Below are positions 32,461 to 43,659 of a stretch of DNA of 64,000 nucleotides, piece after piece. Within the stretch, counting starts at the first letter, position 1. Each line of letters opens with the position of its first letter. Source of the DNA: Orientallactaga sibirica (lineage: Eukaryota > Chordata > Mammalia > Rodentia > Dipodidae); contig JAEOAD010000005.1 of assembly GCA_036365145.1 (NCBI GenBank), forward strand, positions 7,896,501-7,960,500, in the 5' to 3' direction. A program made the translations under genes and the position numbers. The notes beneath the pieces are model-generated. The model was not told the origin of the DNA, ran no database searches, and worked only from the letters and a program-made list of their open reading frames with translations.

Positions 32461-33190
32461 CTCCAGAGCAGTAAGCCAGCAGCAACAGCACAATGGTAGG
32501 ATGGTAAGTGATGAAGAATGCAGGGAACACAGATGTGGATCATACTCAAGGCTCAGCTGTGGGCTTTGGGGAGCCCAGAGTCCCAAACTCACCCTGTGTC
32601 TAATACTCAGAATCAGTGTGCCAGCATCACCCCACATCCCATGTCATCCCATCCATTGGCAGAATTGATTCATGTGCCAGGCTGCACTTTGGAAATTGGA
32701 GTTCAGCTCTAGGGTTGCTAGGTGTAAGCCTGTGTGCTGGAGCTCTCTGTACATAGGTAGCACGCTAGAATGAACTATGTAGGCTACTAAGGGGAGGCTG
32801 TGGGTACCTGATTGCCCTATGGAGGCTCTACACAACACACAACAGCAGCTCTGGTCAGGCCCCGCACCAGAGGATTGGGGATGGAGGTCCTGTAAAATGT
32901 CATGGAAGTCATGGGTAACTATGGGCTCCTGAAGCACAGATGGAGGCAGAACTGCTTTTCCTTTCTTTCCCTCCCTCCCTCCCTTCTCCCTCTCCCTCCT
33001 TTCTTCCCTTCCACCATCTATCCCTTTTCTTTTCCTTCTCCTTTTTCCCTAACACACAGACTGATGCACTTTATATACCACATGTTAAGAATACTTAAAC
33101 TTAAATTGAGGGAAGTATTAATAAGACCTAGGATACATTGTATCCTTGGGAAAGATCACAACAGAGATGCAAGGGACATGATCCAGAATT
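32461..33190. other. Unique sequence with a pyrimidine-rich patch
   Basis: 32955-33045 is CT-rich (CCCTCCCTCCC). The rest is unremarkable. Confidence 0.4.
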
Positions 33191-33194
33191 CTTT

Positions 33195-33348
33195 GTTTGT
33201 CTGTTTTTGCAAGATAGGGTCTCACTCTAGCCAGGCTGACCTGGAATTCACTATGTAGTCTCAAGGTGGCCTCAAACTCATGGTGATCCTCCTACCTCTG
33301 CATCCCAAGTGCTGGGATTAAAGGTGTGTGCCACCACGCCTGGCTGCC
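33195..33348 (-). mobile_element. B1 SINE
   Basis: Minus-strand B1: GGTCTCACTCTAGCC, ATTCACTATGTAGTCTCAAG, AAGTGCTGGGATTAAAGG. The T-rich tail is short. Confidence 0.92.
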
Positions 33349-33977
33349 TAGAAGTTTTTTTGTTTGATATCTGTAGCTGATGACAATATTATATAGAGAA
33401 CATGAATAAACTAGCCATAATAATGGGTATATTTTTGAAATGTGAGGGGAAAGTCTTGCTTTACTTTGTTTTAAGCTAATAGTTGCCAGGAGCATGGCAT
33501 AGAAGTTAATGACAAAGGGACATAACTAGGGAGAGAGAGAGAGAGAGAGCCTGGGTTTCACTTAAGTCTTTTCAGTGAACACATGGGTCGTCTTGGACAA
33601 ATTGTGTCTTGTTCTTGGACCTCAATTTCCTCTTCTGCAAATAGAACTAAGAACAGGACTTGTTAGGAATATCTTTGGCTGCAAGTACCAGGGGCTGTGG
33701 CTTTTAGAGGTTCCAACACAGAGAAGTCCAAAAATCAGGGTGTCAGAGTCTGGTGTCTTCTGTCTGGACATACCCCTTGTTAGTAGGTCACTTTCTACAC
33801 TAGAGGAGAAAGAAAGAGAAATGGGAGAATTGTGGTCAAACCAGGTTTCTTATCAGAAAACCAACGCTTTCCTAAAAGTGTGCCATGTTGACAAATTGTA
33901 TCTCTTGTCCGCCATTACGTGAACTGTTGTGTAATATTTGATGCATTATACCTGTACATATTTATGGGGCAGAAGAT
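33349..33977. other. Unique sequence with a possible MIR
   Basis: 33565-33660 (CTTGGACAAATTGTG, CCTCAATTTCCTCTTCTGC) resembles MIR on the plus strand. A short (GA)n lies at 33532-33549. Confidence 0.4.
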
Positions 33978-33987
33978 CTGCTATGGT

Positions 33988-34224
33988 CTTTTTTTTTTTT
34001 GGAGAGAGAGAGACAGAGAGAATGGGTGCGCCAGCAGCCTCTCAGCTGCTGTGAACAAACTCCAGATGTGTGCACCCCCTTGTGGGCAAGTGTGGCATTG
34101 CGCCCTTGCATCACTTTGCAACTGGCTAAACGTGGGACCTGGAGATTGGAACCGCTGGAGATTGGAACCAGTGTTCTTAGGCTTAGGAGGCAGGCCCCTT
34201 AACCGCTAAACCATCTCTCCAGCC
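33988..34224 (-). mobile_element. tRNA-derived SINE, third variant
   Basis: Core reads CCCTTGTGGGCAAGTGTGGC and AGCAGCCTCTCAGC, unlike the common form. It is shared with 55447, 56708, 58196 and 60594. Duplication CTGCTATGGT at 33978-33987 and 34225-34234. A 16-bp internal tandem repeat, CTGGAGATTGGAACC plus one base, sits at 34139-34170. Confidence 0.93.
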
Positions 34225-34237
34225 CTGCTATGGTTTA

Positions 34238-34240
34238 AAA

Positions 34241-34271
<31 letters not shown>

Positions 34272-34451
34272 TTTTATTTATTTAGATTGAGAAGGGGAAA
34301 AGAGAGAGAATGGGCACACCAGGGCTTCCAGCCACTGCAAATGAACTCCAGATGCATGCGCCACCTTGTGTATCTGGCTTACGTGGGTCCTGGGGAATGG
34401 AACCGAGGTCCTTTGGCTTTGTAGGCAAACACCTCAATTTTAAGCCATCTT
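34238..34451 (-). mobile_element. tRNA-derived SINE (DIP-like)
   Basis: Common form, with an A-run and (TA)n tail at 34238-34272. It was inserted directly beside the previous SINE, reusing ATGGTTT as flank. Confidence 0.92.
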
Positions 34452-34846
34452 AATGGTTTTTTAGTACAATGTGAAGTGGCAAAATTTAAGGCAATCAACC
34501 CATCTATCACCTCTACGTTTTGCCCCCACGTTTTGACCCCATTTGAGAACCACTCTATAAACCACATTGAAATTTCTAGCACTCAACTATTACTATAGTC
34601 ATCTTGCCATGCAACAGATCTAGAAAAACATCAAACGTATTTATTTACTCTGCTCCTTACTCTTATCCAGCTTGTTGTGACCATCATGCTCTCCTCTGTT
34701 TTATGAGTTCAAATGTTCTCCTTTTCAACCTACTTGAGGTAGGTGGGACCATGTGGTGTTTGACTTATTTTCCATAGCATAATGTTCTTCAGTTTCATCT
34801 CTGGTTTTACAAATGACAGAACTGCCCCCCTTTAAAGGCATGACAC

Positions 34847-34849
<3 letters not shown>
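34452..34849. other. Unique sequence
   Basis: Nothing certain. 34735-34800 (GGACCATGTGGTGTTTGAC) faintly recalls antisense L1. Confidence 0.35.

Positions 34850-34928
<79 letters not shown>
34850..34928. repeat. Compound (TC)n(CA)n microsatellite
   Basis: About 15 TC units to 34880 followed by about 24 CA units. Confidence 0.97.
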
Positions 34929-34933
<5 letters not shown>

Positions 34934-35146
34934 GGACTCCATAGCTTAGCTTAAGTCACAACTTGAATGTACAGATATCTCTTTGACATACTGACTTGAC
35001 TTCAAGTCCTTTTGAATTTGGGAGGAAAAGAGGATTGTAAATATGGCTTGAAACAGACAACCAATAGTGTGGGCTATAATGTGCTATTTTGTTTTCAATA
35101 ATAAATAACATGTAGTGAATTAATAAAATAATTCAAAGTTTTAAAA

Positions 35147-35170
35147 ACTATTTTATTTATTTGTTTGTTT

Positions 35171-35211
<41 letters not shown>

Positions 35212-35378
35212 GCAGATACAGAGAAAGAATGGACATGCCAAGGCCTCTAACCACTGCAAATAAACTGCAGATGCATGTGCCACCTTGTGCGTCTGGCTTA
35301 TGTGGGTCCCAGGGAATCAAACCTGGATCCTTAGGCTTCTCAGGCAGGTGCTTTAACCGCTAAGCCGAATCTCCAGCC
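35147..35378 (-). mobile_element. tRNA-derived SINE (DIP-like)
   Basis: Minus-strand copy with a GA tract at 35174-35208, ending AAGCCGAATCTCCAGCCCC. Confidence 0.92.
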
Positions 35379-35549
35379 CCGATACACAGCATTTAGAAAG
35401 ATTTAGAAGTGCTTAAATATTAGGTTGCTACCATTGTTAGTAGTGCTAAGAAAAGTCACAATGCTTTTTCTTATCTATTAAAACATTTCACCAGTTTTGG
35501 AAATCGTTTGAAAAGCCGATCGAAGTAGATGAAAAGGAAAAAGTTAACA

Positions 35550-35563
35550 CCCCCCCCCCCCCC
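35550..35563. repeat. C14 homopolymer
   Basis: 14 consecutive C. Confidence 0.95.
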
Positions 35564-35874
35564 GTCCTTCTCATTTCCACCCTGGGGAGGATGGAGAAGG
35601 CGCCAAGACCTAACACTGAGTGCTCATGTCCTTTCAAAGAGGATCTCCCTTGTGCTCAGGTCTCAGAGAGGTGACGGGTTCCCCGAGTGCTGCACTTATT
35701 TGCTTCTTTCGTTCCGACAGTATATGGTGCTTCATCCGTTTCCCCCTCATTAATCTCCACACTCTGGGCTGTGAGCATTGAGTCCGCGTTGGCTCACACT
35801 GAACACTGGAGTTTGCTTGCTTTTTCACTGGGCCAGGTGATCACTCTTGTCCACTTAGAGGTAGGGATGCTTTG

Positions 35875-35897
35875 TCTGTCTGTCTGTCTGTCTGTCC
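35875..35897. repeat. (TCTG)n
   Basis: About five units of TCTG. Confidence 0.9.
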
Positions 35898-36362
35898 AGG
35901 CTCCTCACGCCCAAGTGCACCTACCTTTTATGGATGGCTGTTTTCCAAGTTGCTAGCTTGGTACTTTTCAGAATGTGCTGAGTGGTTGTTTGGAACTTGT
36001 CTCTGCTGACTCCACTGGGCTCGGTTTCAAGTCTCTTTTTAATCCACGAATGAACCTTTATTAAAGCGGGAGAGCGAGGTTGAACCAGTCTTTGGACTCA
36101 TTACTAAAGCAAAGTAGGAGCAGAGAAAAGATCAAAAGAGAATGACAATAATGGTACATCATGTCTCCCTACTACCCCCATTATTCTCCTCAAAGCTATT
36201 TTTTAATAATAAAAAAAGAAATGTCAGTATTCATAGCTTCATTTTCAATAGTCTTTAATTTTAATTAACTTTAATTTTTTAAAAATGTCCTAGATCGTTT
36301 ATTTACTAGCAACACTCCAGTCCATCACCTTTTATTTATTTTTTCTTTTCTTTTTTTCTCTA

Positions 36363-36600
36363 GTACCCATGAGGATTTCAATGACTGAAGGCAACGTCAA
36401 CCTTGTAGAACGGTGCTTGGGAACAGCTCTGATAGCCATTTCGGCCTTCGCTCTTGAAGTCCTCAGCCACCCACTCTCGGGCTCCTGTGTCTGGGACATT
36501 GAGTGCACAAGGACGTCATGCTGAACTGTGGAGGAACCGCAGTGTGCCTTTTAAGACGTGACTACTCATCCTGAAAGTCACAGATTGGGCTAGAAATGGC
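36363..36600 (+). other. Exon candidate with strong acceptor
   Basis: A long T/C tract ends in TTTTTTTCTCTAG at 36362. The following unique sequence is relatively CpG-rich and has a 47-codon frame starting MRISMTEGNVNLVERCLG at 36370. No consensus donor was seen; an AATAAA at about 37159 with a GT-rich sequel could end a terminal exon. Non-coding RNA is as likely as protein. No homologue recognised. Confidence 0.15.
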
Positions 36601-37247
36601 TTTCAGATAAGCAACTTGGCTTCCGCCAGCCTCCCTTTCTACTTCTGCTGCGACTGCCGTTCCTGCTTCTGCCACTTGCTCCTTCACCACAGCCTTGGGC
36701 AAACAGCTTCCTGTTGTTGAGCCTGGTCTGTGGAAGCCTCAGTGTTTCTGCCCCCAAGAAACTTGCATTCTGCCAAATGACTTATTTCATAAGAAGTTAC
36801 AATCACTTCAATCTCTAAATTAAAAGAAAAAAACAAATTAAGCGAAAATACTGTCTTTGGGACCATTTTCTTCAATAACTTCCTGTTTTCTTCAATAACT
36901 TCTTAATTGGGGAAACAGATCATTCCATAAATCCGCTCTCAGTTATTCATGGATAATATGAATTTACCTTTTTCTCCTCTCTTTCATCATCATATACATA
37001 AGGTATTCATAAGTGAGATACATATAAATAGCAAATATGAATCATGGGCATATAATTAGCATACATTTATATATGTCCATATGTTATTTCTTTCTGTTCA
37101 CTTGAGTAAAATTATAATTAAACCAATGAGTTTTCTAATCATATCTTTAATTTTTATCAATAAATATTTTAGAGTGCTTTTGTAATGTATTATCTCTTGT
37201 GGTCTTTGTCAGAAGGAATAGTTACTTTCAATTAAGAAAATAAGGAA

Positions 37248-37395
37248 GAGCCAGGTGTGGTGGCACACACCTTTAATCCCAGCACCAGGGAGGCAGAGAT
37301 AGGAGGATTGCTGTGAGTTCAAGGCCAGCCTGGGATTAGTGAATTCCAGGTTAGCCTGGAGTAGAGTGAGACCCTACCTCAAAAAACAAACAACA

Positions 37396-37428
<33 letters not shown>

Positions 37429-37598
37429 AAAAAAAAGAAAGAAAAGAAAAAAAGAAAAGAAAGAAAAGAAAAAAAGAAAAGAAAAAAGAAAAGAAAAAAA
37501 AAAAAGAAAAAAGAAAAGAAAAAGAAAAAAAAAAAAAAAAAGAAAAGAAAAAAGAAAAGAAAAAAAAAAAAAAAGAAAGAAAGAAAGAAAGAAAAGAA
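37248..37598 (+). mobile_element. B1 SINE with very long A/G tail
   Basis: B1 starts GAGCCAGGTGTGGTGGC and ends GAGTGAGACCCTACCTC at 37380. The rest is tail. A 14-bp duplication, AAGAAAATAAGGAA, flanks it at 37234-37247 and 37599-37612, so the whole purine tract belongs to the insertion. Confidence 0.95.
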
Positions 37599-37605
37599 AA
37601 GAAAA
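37395..37605. repeat. 211-nt homopurine tract (A3-18G)n
   Basis: Only A and G from 37395 to 37605. It gives Lys/Arg frames on the plus strand and Phe/Leu/Ser frames on the minus strand, all artefacts. Confidence 0.97.
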
Positions 37606-37725
37606 TAAGGAAACAGTTCTCAAAGCAGGTATCTGTCTGCAAGTATGAAGAACATGGCTTATCTCTTTTTCTTAATTTTTTCTACAGATGTATATTGAGT
37701 CCTACAGTGCATTGAGCATTATTTT

Positions 37726-37947
37726 TACATTTTATTTATTTGTTTGAGAGAGAGAGAGAGAGAGGCAGATAGAGAGGGAGGTGGAGGGAAAGAGAATGGG
37801 CACACCAGGGCCTCCAGTCACTGCAAACGAACACCAGATGCATGTGCCACCTTGTGCATCTGGCTTTATGTGAGTCCTGAAGAATAGAACCCGGGTCCTT
37901 AGGCTTTGCAGGCAAGTGCATTAACCACTGTGCCATCTCTCCAGGAC
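37726..37947 (-). mobile_element. tRNA-derived SINE (DIP-like)
   Basis: Minus-strand copy; flanks TGAGCATTATTTT (37713) and TGAGCATTATATT (37949). Confidence 0.93.
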
Positions 37948-37959
37948 ATGAGCATTATA

Positions 37960-40900
37960 TTTGATGCTACAATTCAGCAGTGGGCAAATGAAGAGGACAG
38001 TTCATGGCTTCATAAGCTTACATACTACCGAGGGAGAGAAGAAAAAGAAATTGCATTATGTAGATTACAAGAAGATGATAAGAAGCAGAAGTATTGCAAG
38101 ATAGGGATTGTGAGTCTTGGAGAGTCATAATTTATGAATTCAGATGCTCTCAGACAGATCTTATTGGGAGGGGGATAGCTGAACAGAGACTTAATAAAGG
38201 TGAGGAATAATAGGCCAGGAAGCTACCTGGAGGAGAAATAAAGTCTGCGAAGGCACCATGCAACAAACAGCCCCACGTGTAGGTGGAATGAAGTGCAAAG
38301 GGTCCTGGAGAAGGAAATCTTGAGATGTGGAAGGAAGGCTGCGCTGGACAACGTGGGCTCATAGATGGAAGCCGACTTGTATCGCCACGACTCCACCTTG
38401 GTGTGCTTTCAGCATCCATTAGATGAATGTAGACGGTGAGCGGTGAAATGCCTTCTGGTTTGTTTTCCTTTAAAGGGACCATTCTGACAGGTGCTTTGAA
38501 AACTCCGTGAGAGTCACGGTGATTAGACTTGGTGCTCTCAGTACATCTAAGGAGTCAGGAACTATGGTCTCCAGTTCTGCTTTCTAGTTGAAAGCAAATT
38601 GTTGGATAGTTTTCATGCAGTCAACGTTTATTCAAAAGGGAATCAAAATGAACAACTAGTACTTAACTTTGAGATAGTTTCCTCTTGCTCCCTGCTCGGA
38701 TCCTGCTCACAGCCTGCTCGGATCCCCAAACTTATTTTCCTTTTCTGAAGGGCAGAGGTACTGCCTCTGCATGTTCCACCTCTGTCCTAGAGTCTGTTCA
38801 TCTCCAGCTTTGTCTTCCCTCCTCTACTAACCTCAGTACGTGCAGGAAAGGAGAGCTAAGGGCATGGTTTTGCTGGGCTCACAATGTTCCTGAAGTTATA
38901 GATTGCAACCCCAAAACCTATTTTATCTTTTCATTTAAACAGTCATATGGGTGCTTGAGATATTTTGGAAGTTGAGCAGTATGCCTACCACTGGACTGTT
39001 TAATATTCTAGAATTTATGTTACACAGTAAAAGACAGATGGCCCTATCTGTGGTGCTGGGACCGGGGTATGCCTGGGCAAGCATGTGTCCGTTCTGTTTT
39101 GGCCTAACTTGGCTTTGGTTATTTGACTTGGTGTCTGCAAAGCGCCGGGAGCACATTTTTATGAGCCTTGGAGTGATTTCTTCCAAACTCCCTTGAACTC
39201 TAAAATATGCTTCCACTTTCAGAAAACCATAAGTTATTTACAAAAAGGGCCAAGGAAATTGAGGTCATTGAGCTAATTTTTTTTAACATAATTTTTTAAC
39301 TTCCTTTCTCAGTCCAGACACATCCTAGCAGCCGGAGTGACAAGTTCTGGAGACTGCTTGGATAATGGGGAGGAAGAGGCAAAAGGCGGTGAATGCTGTG
39401 CCCCTTTGCTTCAGTTTGGCACAGAGCACCAGGAGCCAAAGTCAGAGCAGCGGAGACACGACAGAATAATCCTGCCTCCCCTGTCTTACCATGTTCATGA
39501 AAAGCGAAAGAGCCATTGTGGAGACAAACCTCGCTTTGTGCAACGTAGTCACCAAGGGTATGAAAAAGAGTATTGGTCTAGAATAAGAGAATAAGTGAAC
39601 GTGAACCTAAAATTTGAGAGCAAGGTAGGAAATAAGTATTCGAAACACCCACCAGTGTCAGTTTCTTCCAAGATACTTCGAGGATGATGTGGAGTTATTT
39701 TCCCCAAGCTATGCCAAAATTAACTAGCAAACAAAAACCAAAAAGAGTGCGAATGAAAACGGTGCTCCATAGAACACACAGGGGAGTGAGCAGCAATTGA
39801 CATCAGCTGTAAAGGATAAAGGACGGGAAGGTGCCTTCTTTCTGTCTAGTTTGGAAGGACAAGGAATCCTCTGAGTAAAGTTGGAAACAACACATCATTG
39901 ATTTGAAAGTCAAGAACTTCAGAGATTTAAAGATTCAATTCTTGTTTATGTGTGTACTTAGGACAGACGGGCCCCTGGGTCTGTCCACAGAGACTAAGTG
40001 TCACTTTGTTAGGGGCTGAGAATCTTTCTTCTCCACATGTTCTTTTCCCCCCTTTCTTTAAGAAGACAGGGAGATGAGAGGTGTTGGCTGCTAATGGATC
40101 TTTTACCTTGGAGATTCCGATCATTGGGAGGAAATGAGTCTCGAGCCAGCAGAAGCTTTTCCATTGGGATCTCAGAGCTGTGAATGGAGCCCTGGAACTC
40201 AGATGTTCTCATGACCTCAGCAAGGTTAAATTAAATCAATGGATCAGGCCCAGCTAGAAGTCAGGTGATTGACAATCGTGTGGGACATGAAATCCCAACT
40301 GAATTGCAACTTTTGATGTAGAATAAAGAGTGAACTGGTGTCACCAAGCAGGTTCGAAGGGGACTTCAATCCCTTTATGTTTCTGGTTTGAATTGACTCT
40401 GTTCCCCAAAGTGATTGGCAGAAGAGCTCAGGAAGAGATGGGTATGTGTGTTGGGCAGGAAGTTGCAAGTTGAGGTCTGTATTCGTTCATCAAACTGTGG
40501 GTTTGCTATTGGAGGGGAGATAGTGCTGCTTGGGAGGAGAGGGGCTAGAAATCTCTGAGAGGGGAAGGGAAGAGGCGTGCATAAGCGTAGGTCCTGAGAA
40601 AAGATACTGCAGAAACCAGGCTGATTCTACTGGGAACTGAAATACTGCCGCACAGTCCCAAAGCTCACAGCCAGAAGGAATGCTTATTTCTAGATAGACA
40701 GAAGAAAAATGGGGTTGAAATGGACCTGAACATGTTGAACTTTTTGAAGTGATGTGTCTGAAATGAGGATATTATAGTGATTCAAGTTAATGGATAGGCC
40801 CATTTTCATATCCATTTATGATCTATGCAAAGTTCATTTCATAGTCACAGTGATCTCTGCAAAGAGTTGAGATAAATGTCTTGTGCTTGTTAAAGGCTCA

Positions 40901-41054
40901 ATACATTCTGGCCCTTTACCTCTGATTCCACCCATCACCATGCCGGATTCTCCTTTCTGGTGCCACAAGCAACCTTCAAAGTATTCTGAAGTAAATGCCT
41001 GTGGAAAGCAAAAATGAAGACTTAATAATATTCCTAACTCAACTTTGCTGAGTT
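37960..41054. other. Unique sequence, 3.1 kb without recent SINEs
   Basis: The longest stretch of its kind in the second half. 38160-38340 (CTGAACAGAGACTTAATAAAGG, GTGCAAAGGGTCCTGG) looks like an old mammalian interspersed repeat I cannot name. CCTGCTCGGATCC is repeated at 38693 and 38714. An exon candidate lies at 39313. Confidence 0.4.
39313..39594 (+). other. Open frame behind a splice-acceptor-like site
   Basis: Acceptor AACTTCCTTTCTCAG at 39312, then a frame open for 93 codons to TAA (SRHILAAGVTSSGDC at the start). There is no ATG near the start. A possible donor AAGG|GTATGA lies near 39558. Charged, hydrophilic, no recognised domain. Confidence 0.15.
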
Positions 41055-41070
41055 ACTTTCTTAATATTTT

Positions 41071-41287
41071 TAAGATTTATTTTTATTTAGTTATTAGAGA
41101 CAGAGAGGGGTGAAGGAGAGAAAGACAGAGTGAGAATGGGTGTGCCAAGGCCTCTAGCCACTGCAAACGAACTCCAGATGCATGCGCCACCATGTACAGC
41201 TGGCTTATTTGGGACCTGGACAATTGAACTTGGGTCCTTAAGACTTTGAAGGCATGTGCCTTAACTGCTAAGTCATCTCTCCAGCTC
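41071..41287 (-). mobile_element. tRNA-derived SINE with perfect duplication
   Basis: Minus-strand copy between identical 16-mers ACTTTCTTAATATTTT at 41055-41070 and 41288-41303. Confidence 0.95.
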
Positions 41288-41303
41288 ACTTTCTTAATAT
41301 TTT

Positions 41304-41689
41304 AATAGAGTCATATTAGCGAGGCATGGAGAATCTTCTTGGGCTTAGTGTTTATCTAAGTGATAGGACAATTGGAAGAATTCCATTCATTTTGAAGACT
41401 CATTGTAATCTCTAAATGATAAATAAGCTACCCAACTTTTACCGGTTATTTGTTTTGAATGTGTAAAAGTAAATGTCCCCTTCAAAGGTTTACTAAAGGA
41501 GATAACCTGTACGCATCCCATTCAAGTTTAAAACAGAGACTTTGCACACTGCGCGTTCAGCCGCTGGGGTCACAGTATTTTGTCTTCAGTGGTAGGACTG
41601 AGGGAAGTCCTGCCATGATTTTCTTTATATTGAGACTGTTTGGATTCAGCTAAGATTCTTGATTGTGAGGGTTGTTTGGTTCCACCATT
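41304..41689. other. Unique sequence
   Basis: Nothing recognised. Confidence 0.4.
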
Positions 41690-42045
41690 TTGGAAAGGGC
41701 TCAGTTGGTGAAGTGCTTGCCTGAAGATATGAGGGTCTGAAACAGGCCTGAGCTCAATTGCTTGCACCCACGTAGAAAAGAGAGCTGGGCATGGTCAAGT
41801 ATGCCTGTAATTCTAGGCCTATGGGGCAGAGACAGGAGAATGGATGGGCTCACTAGTCAGCCCGTTCACTGTTCACTAAGAGACTCCGTGTCAATGAAAT
41901 GTCACAGAAGGATGCTAGAAGGCAATACTTGGCATTCTTCTCTGGCCTCTCTGTATCTGCACAGGGCATGGACACCTGCCACCCACATGCATACACTATC
42001 CATCCACACACCTCATACACATGACACACACATGCCAGTTCTGGT
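41690..42045 (+). mobile_element. B4 SINE
   Basis: ID-like head (GGCTCAGTTGGTGAAGTGC), then GAGCTGGGCATGGTCAAG, GTAATTCTAGGCC, GGCAGAGACAGGAG, and the TGGCCTCTCTGTATC to CACACACATGCC end. The plus-strand order fits B4. Confidence 0.75.
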
Positions 42046-42316
42046 GTTTTTTTTTTGTGTGTGTGTGGAAACTGCTTGACCATGCTTCCTTCATAGTTTG
42101 TCCTGCCTGTTTTTTCCTTCTTGGATAGCAGTTCCAGTTATATGGATATTATATGGATTTGTACTATGATATTCAAGTGAATGGTATGTGTGTTCTTTTG
42201 TTTTCTTTGGGCTTTGGTCAAATATTTTATATTACTCTCTCTTTGGAACTGGTTAAACCAATTCTTGGCAGCTGTTAGACCCACCCAGTGAAGTTTTGTT
42301 CATCATGGAATGACTG

Positions 42317-42522
42317 TTTTTTTTTTTTTAAATTATTTATTTATTTATTTTACTTTGAAAGAGAGAGAGAAAGAAGGAGGCAGATGTAGAGAGAGAATGG
42401 GCACACCAGGTCCTCTAGCCGCTGCATATACGCCACATTGTGTATCTGGCTTACATGGGTATTGGGGAATAAAACCTGGGTCTTTAGGCTTCTTTGGTGA
42501 GCATCTTAACCACTCTCCAGCT
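42317..42522 (-). mobile_element. tRNA-derived SINE, internally shortened
   Basis: Minus-strand copy with part of the core missing near 42425; the head is also short (AACCACTCTCCAGC). Duplication TGGAATGACTG (42306-42316) and TGGAATGATTG (42523-42533). Confidence 0.92.
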
Positions 42523-42679
42523 TGGAATGATTGCTTTACAGACTGTAGTTCTTGGATTAAATTACACATCTTTCTATCACTTTTATTTATAGTTTCCCAC
42601 TTATTTACCATGTTACTCATCATTGTTTCAAAGTGTAGTGTTTCTTATTTCTTTGTATTCTTTCATTCATTCATTCTTT

Positions 42680-42765
42680 CTTTTTTGGGGCGTGGGGTCT
42701 CATTATCCATCTGCTTCAGCTTCCTGAGTGCTGGGATTGTAGGCATGCAACACTGCACTCAGATA
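42680..42765 (-). mobile_element. Old B1-like fragment
   Basis: GGGGTCTCATTATCC and CTGAGTGCTGGGATTGTAGGC are B1/7SL-type antisense blocks with the middle deleted. Confidence 0.5.
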
Positions 42766-42885
42766 AACTGTAATAATAATTATAACATTAGTAAAAGCTA
42801 CACTATTTTCTTTTGTAGTTTGCAACTGTTTTTCTTGTTTGTGTCTCTTGGTAATTGTAAACATTTTCTTGTTTCCTTTCACTTT

Positions 42886-42988
42886 GGAGGCAGAGGTAGC
42901 AGGATCATCCTGAGTTCAAGGCCAACCTGGGACTACATGGTGAGCTCCAGGCTAGCCTGGGCTACAGTGAAACTCTGCCTTGAAAACT
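42886..42988 (+). mobile_element. B1 SINE, 5'-truncated
   Basis: Starts GGAGGCAGAGGTAGCAGG and ends GTGAAACTCTGCCTTG. The 232-residue frame at 42310-43008 is SINE and B1 read-through. Confidence 0.85.
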
Positions 42989-42989
42989 C

Positions 42990-43655
42990 TCTGTGTGAAT
43001 TCCCCTGATCACATGGCTGTTTACATTTCAAAATATATAACAAACTTTGGTTTATTTGAGTCTGACAATGAAAGTTTGTGACAGCCATGGCTCACGTTTC
43101 CCTTGTCAGGTAGAGAAGTTAAGCACATCCAGTGACAATAGGCGACAGGGGTTTAAAGCCAGGTCAATTTACTTCTGTTTTTCTACCATCTTATGTAAAT
43201 TTGTCCTAGCTCTGGGATGACAGATGGTACCAGAGCAAGAACATTTCCTTACATCTGGTCTATGGTGGGGAAAAAATATTGCACAAAAACATGGAAGAAA
43301 TTTTTTTTACCTTTTTTCCATAACTTTCTTTTTGGGGTCTGGCACTCATCAAGGTTAGATAACAGAAAAGGGACTTATGTAATTTATGTCCAAGGAGAGA
43401 AAGGAGGACTCGTTTGGTGTCATATAGACTAAGGCGACAACTGTTGGAAGTGTGAAAGCTCTGCTAGCTTTGGAGGTGGTTTGATCCAGAGAGTTCCAAG
43501 TTCCTTTCTCTCCTTCACCCTCAGCTTCCTGGTGCATTAGGTAATCTTCCCAGCCCTCTAGTCCATCTAGAGGGAACCGGATGAACCTGGGTGTGTAAGG
43601 TAGGAAGAGATGCTAGAGTGGACGTTCTTAGGGAAGATACTCTAATAGATGCTCT
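42990..43655. other. Unique sequence
   Basis: Nothing recognised. Confidence 0.4.
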
Positions 43656-43659
43656 TAGT

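Larger units (their letters stand above)
35379..37233. other. Unique sequence, 1.85 kb
   Basis: Largely free of recent repeats. It holds a C14 run (35550-35563), a (TCTG)n run (35875-35897), a CpG-richer exon candidate (36363 on) and a 20-bp tandem repeat around TTTTCTTCAATAACTTC at 36866 and 36886. Confidence 0.4.

Noticed and set aside
32194..32637. 147-residue minus-strand frame
   Set aside because: Runs through a SINE and its TTCC array.
37339..37642. Lys/Arg-rich and Phe/Leu-rich frames of about 90 residues
   Set aside because: They lie in the homopurine tail of a B1.
42310..43008. 232-residue open frame
   Set aside because: Composed of an antisense SINE, unique sequence and a truncated B1; no domain and no supported start.
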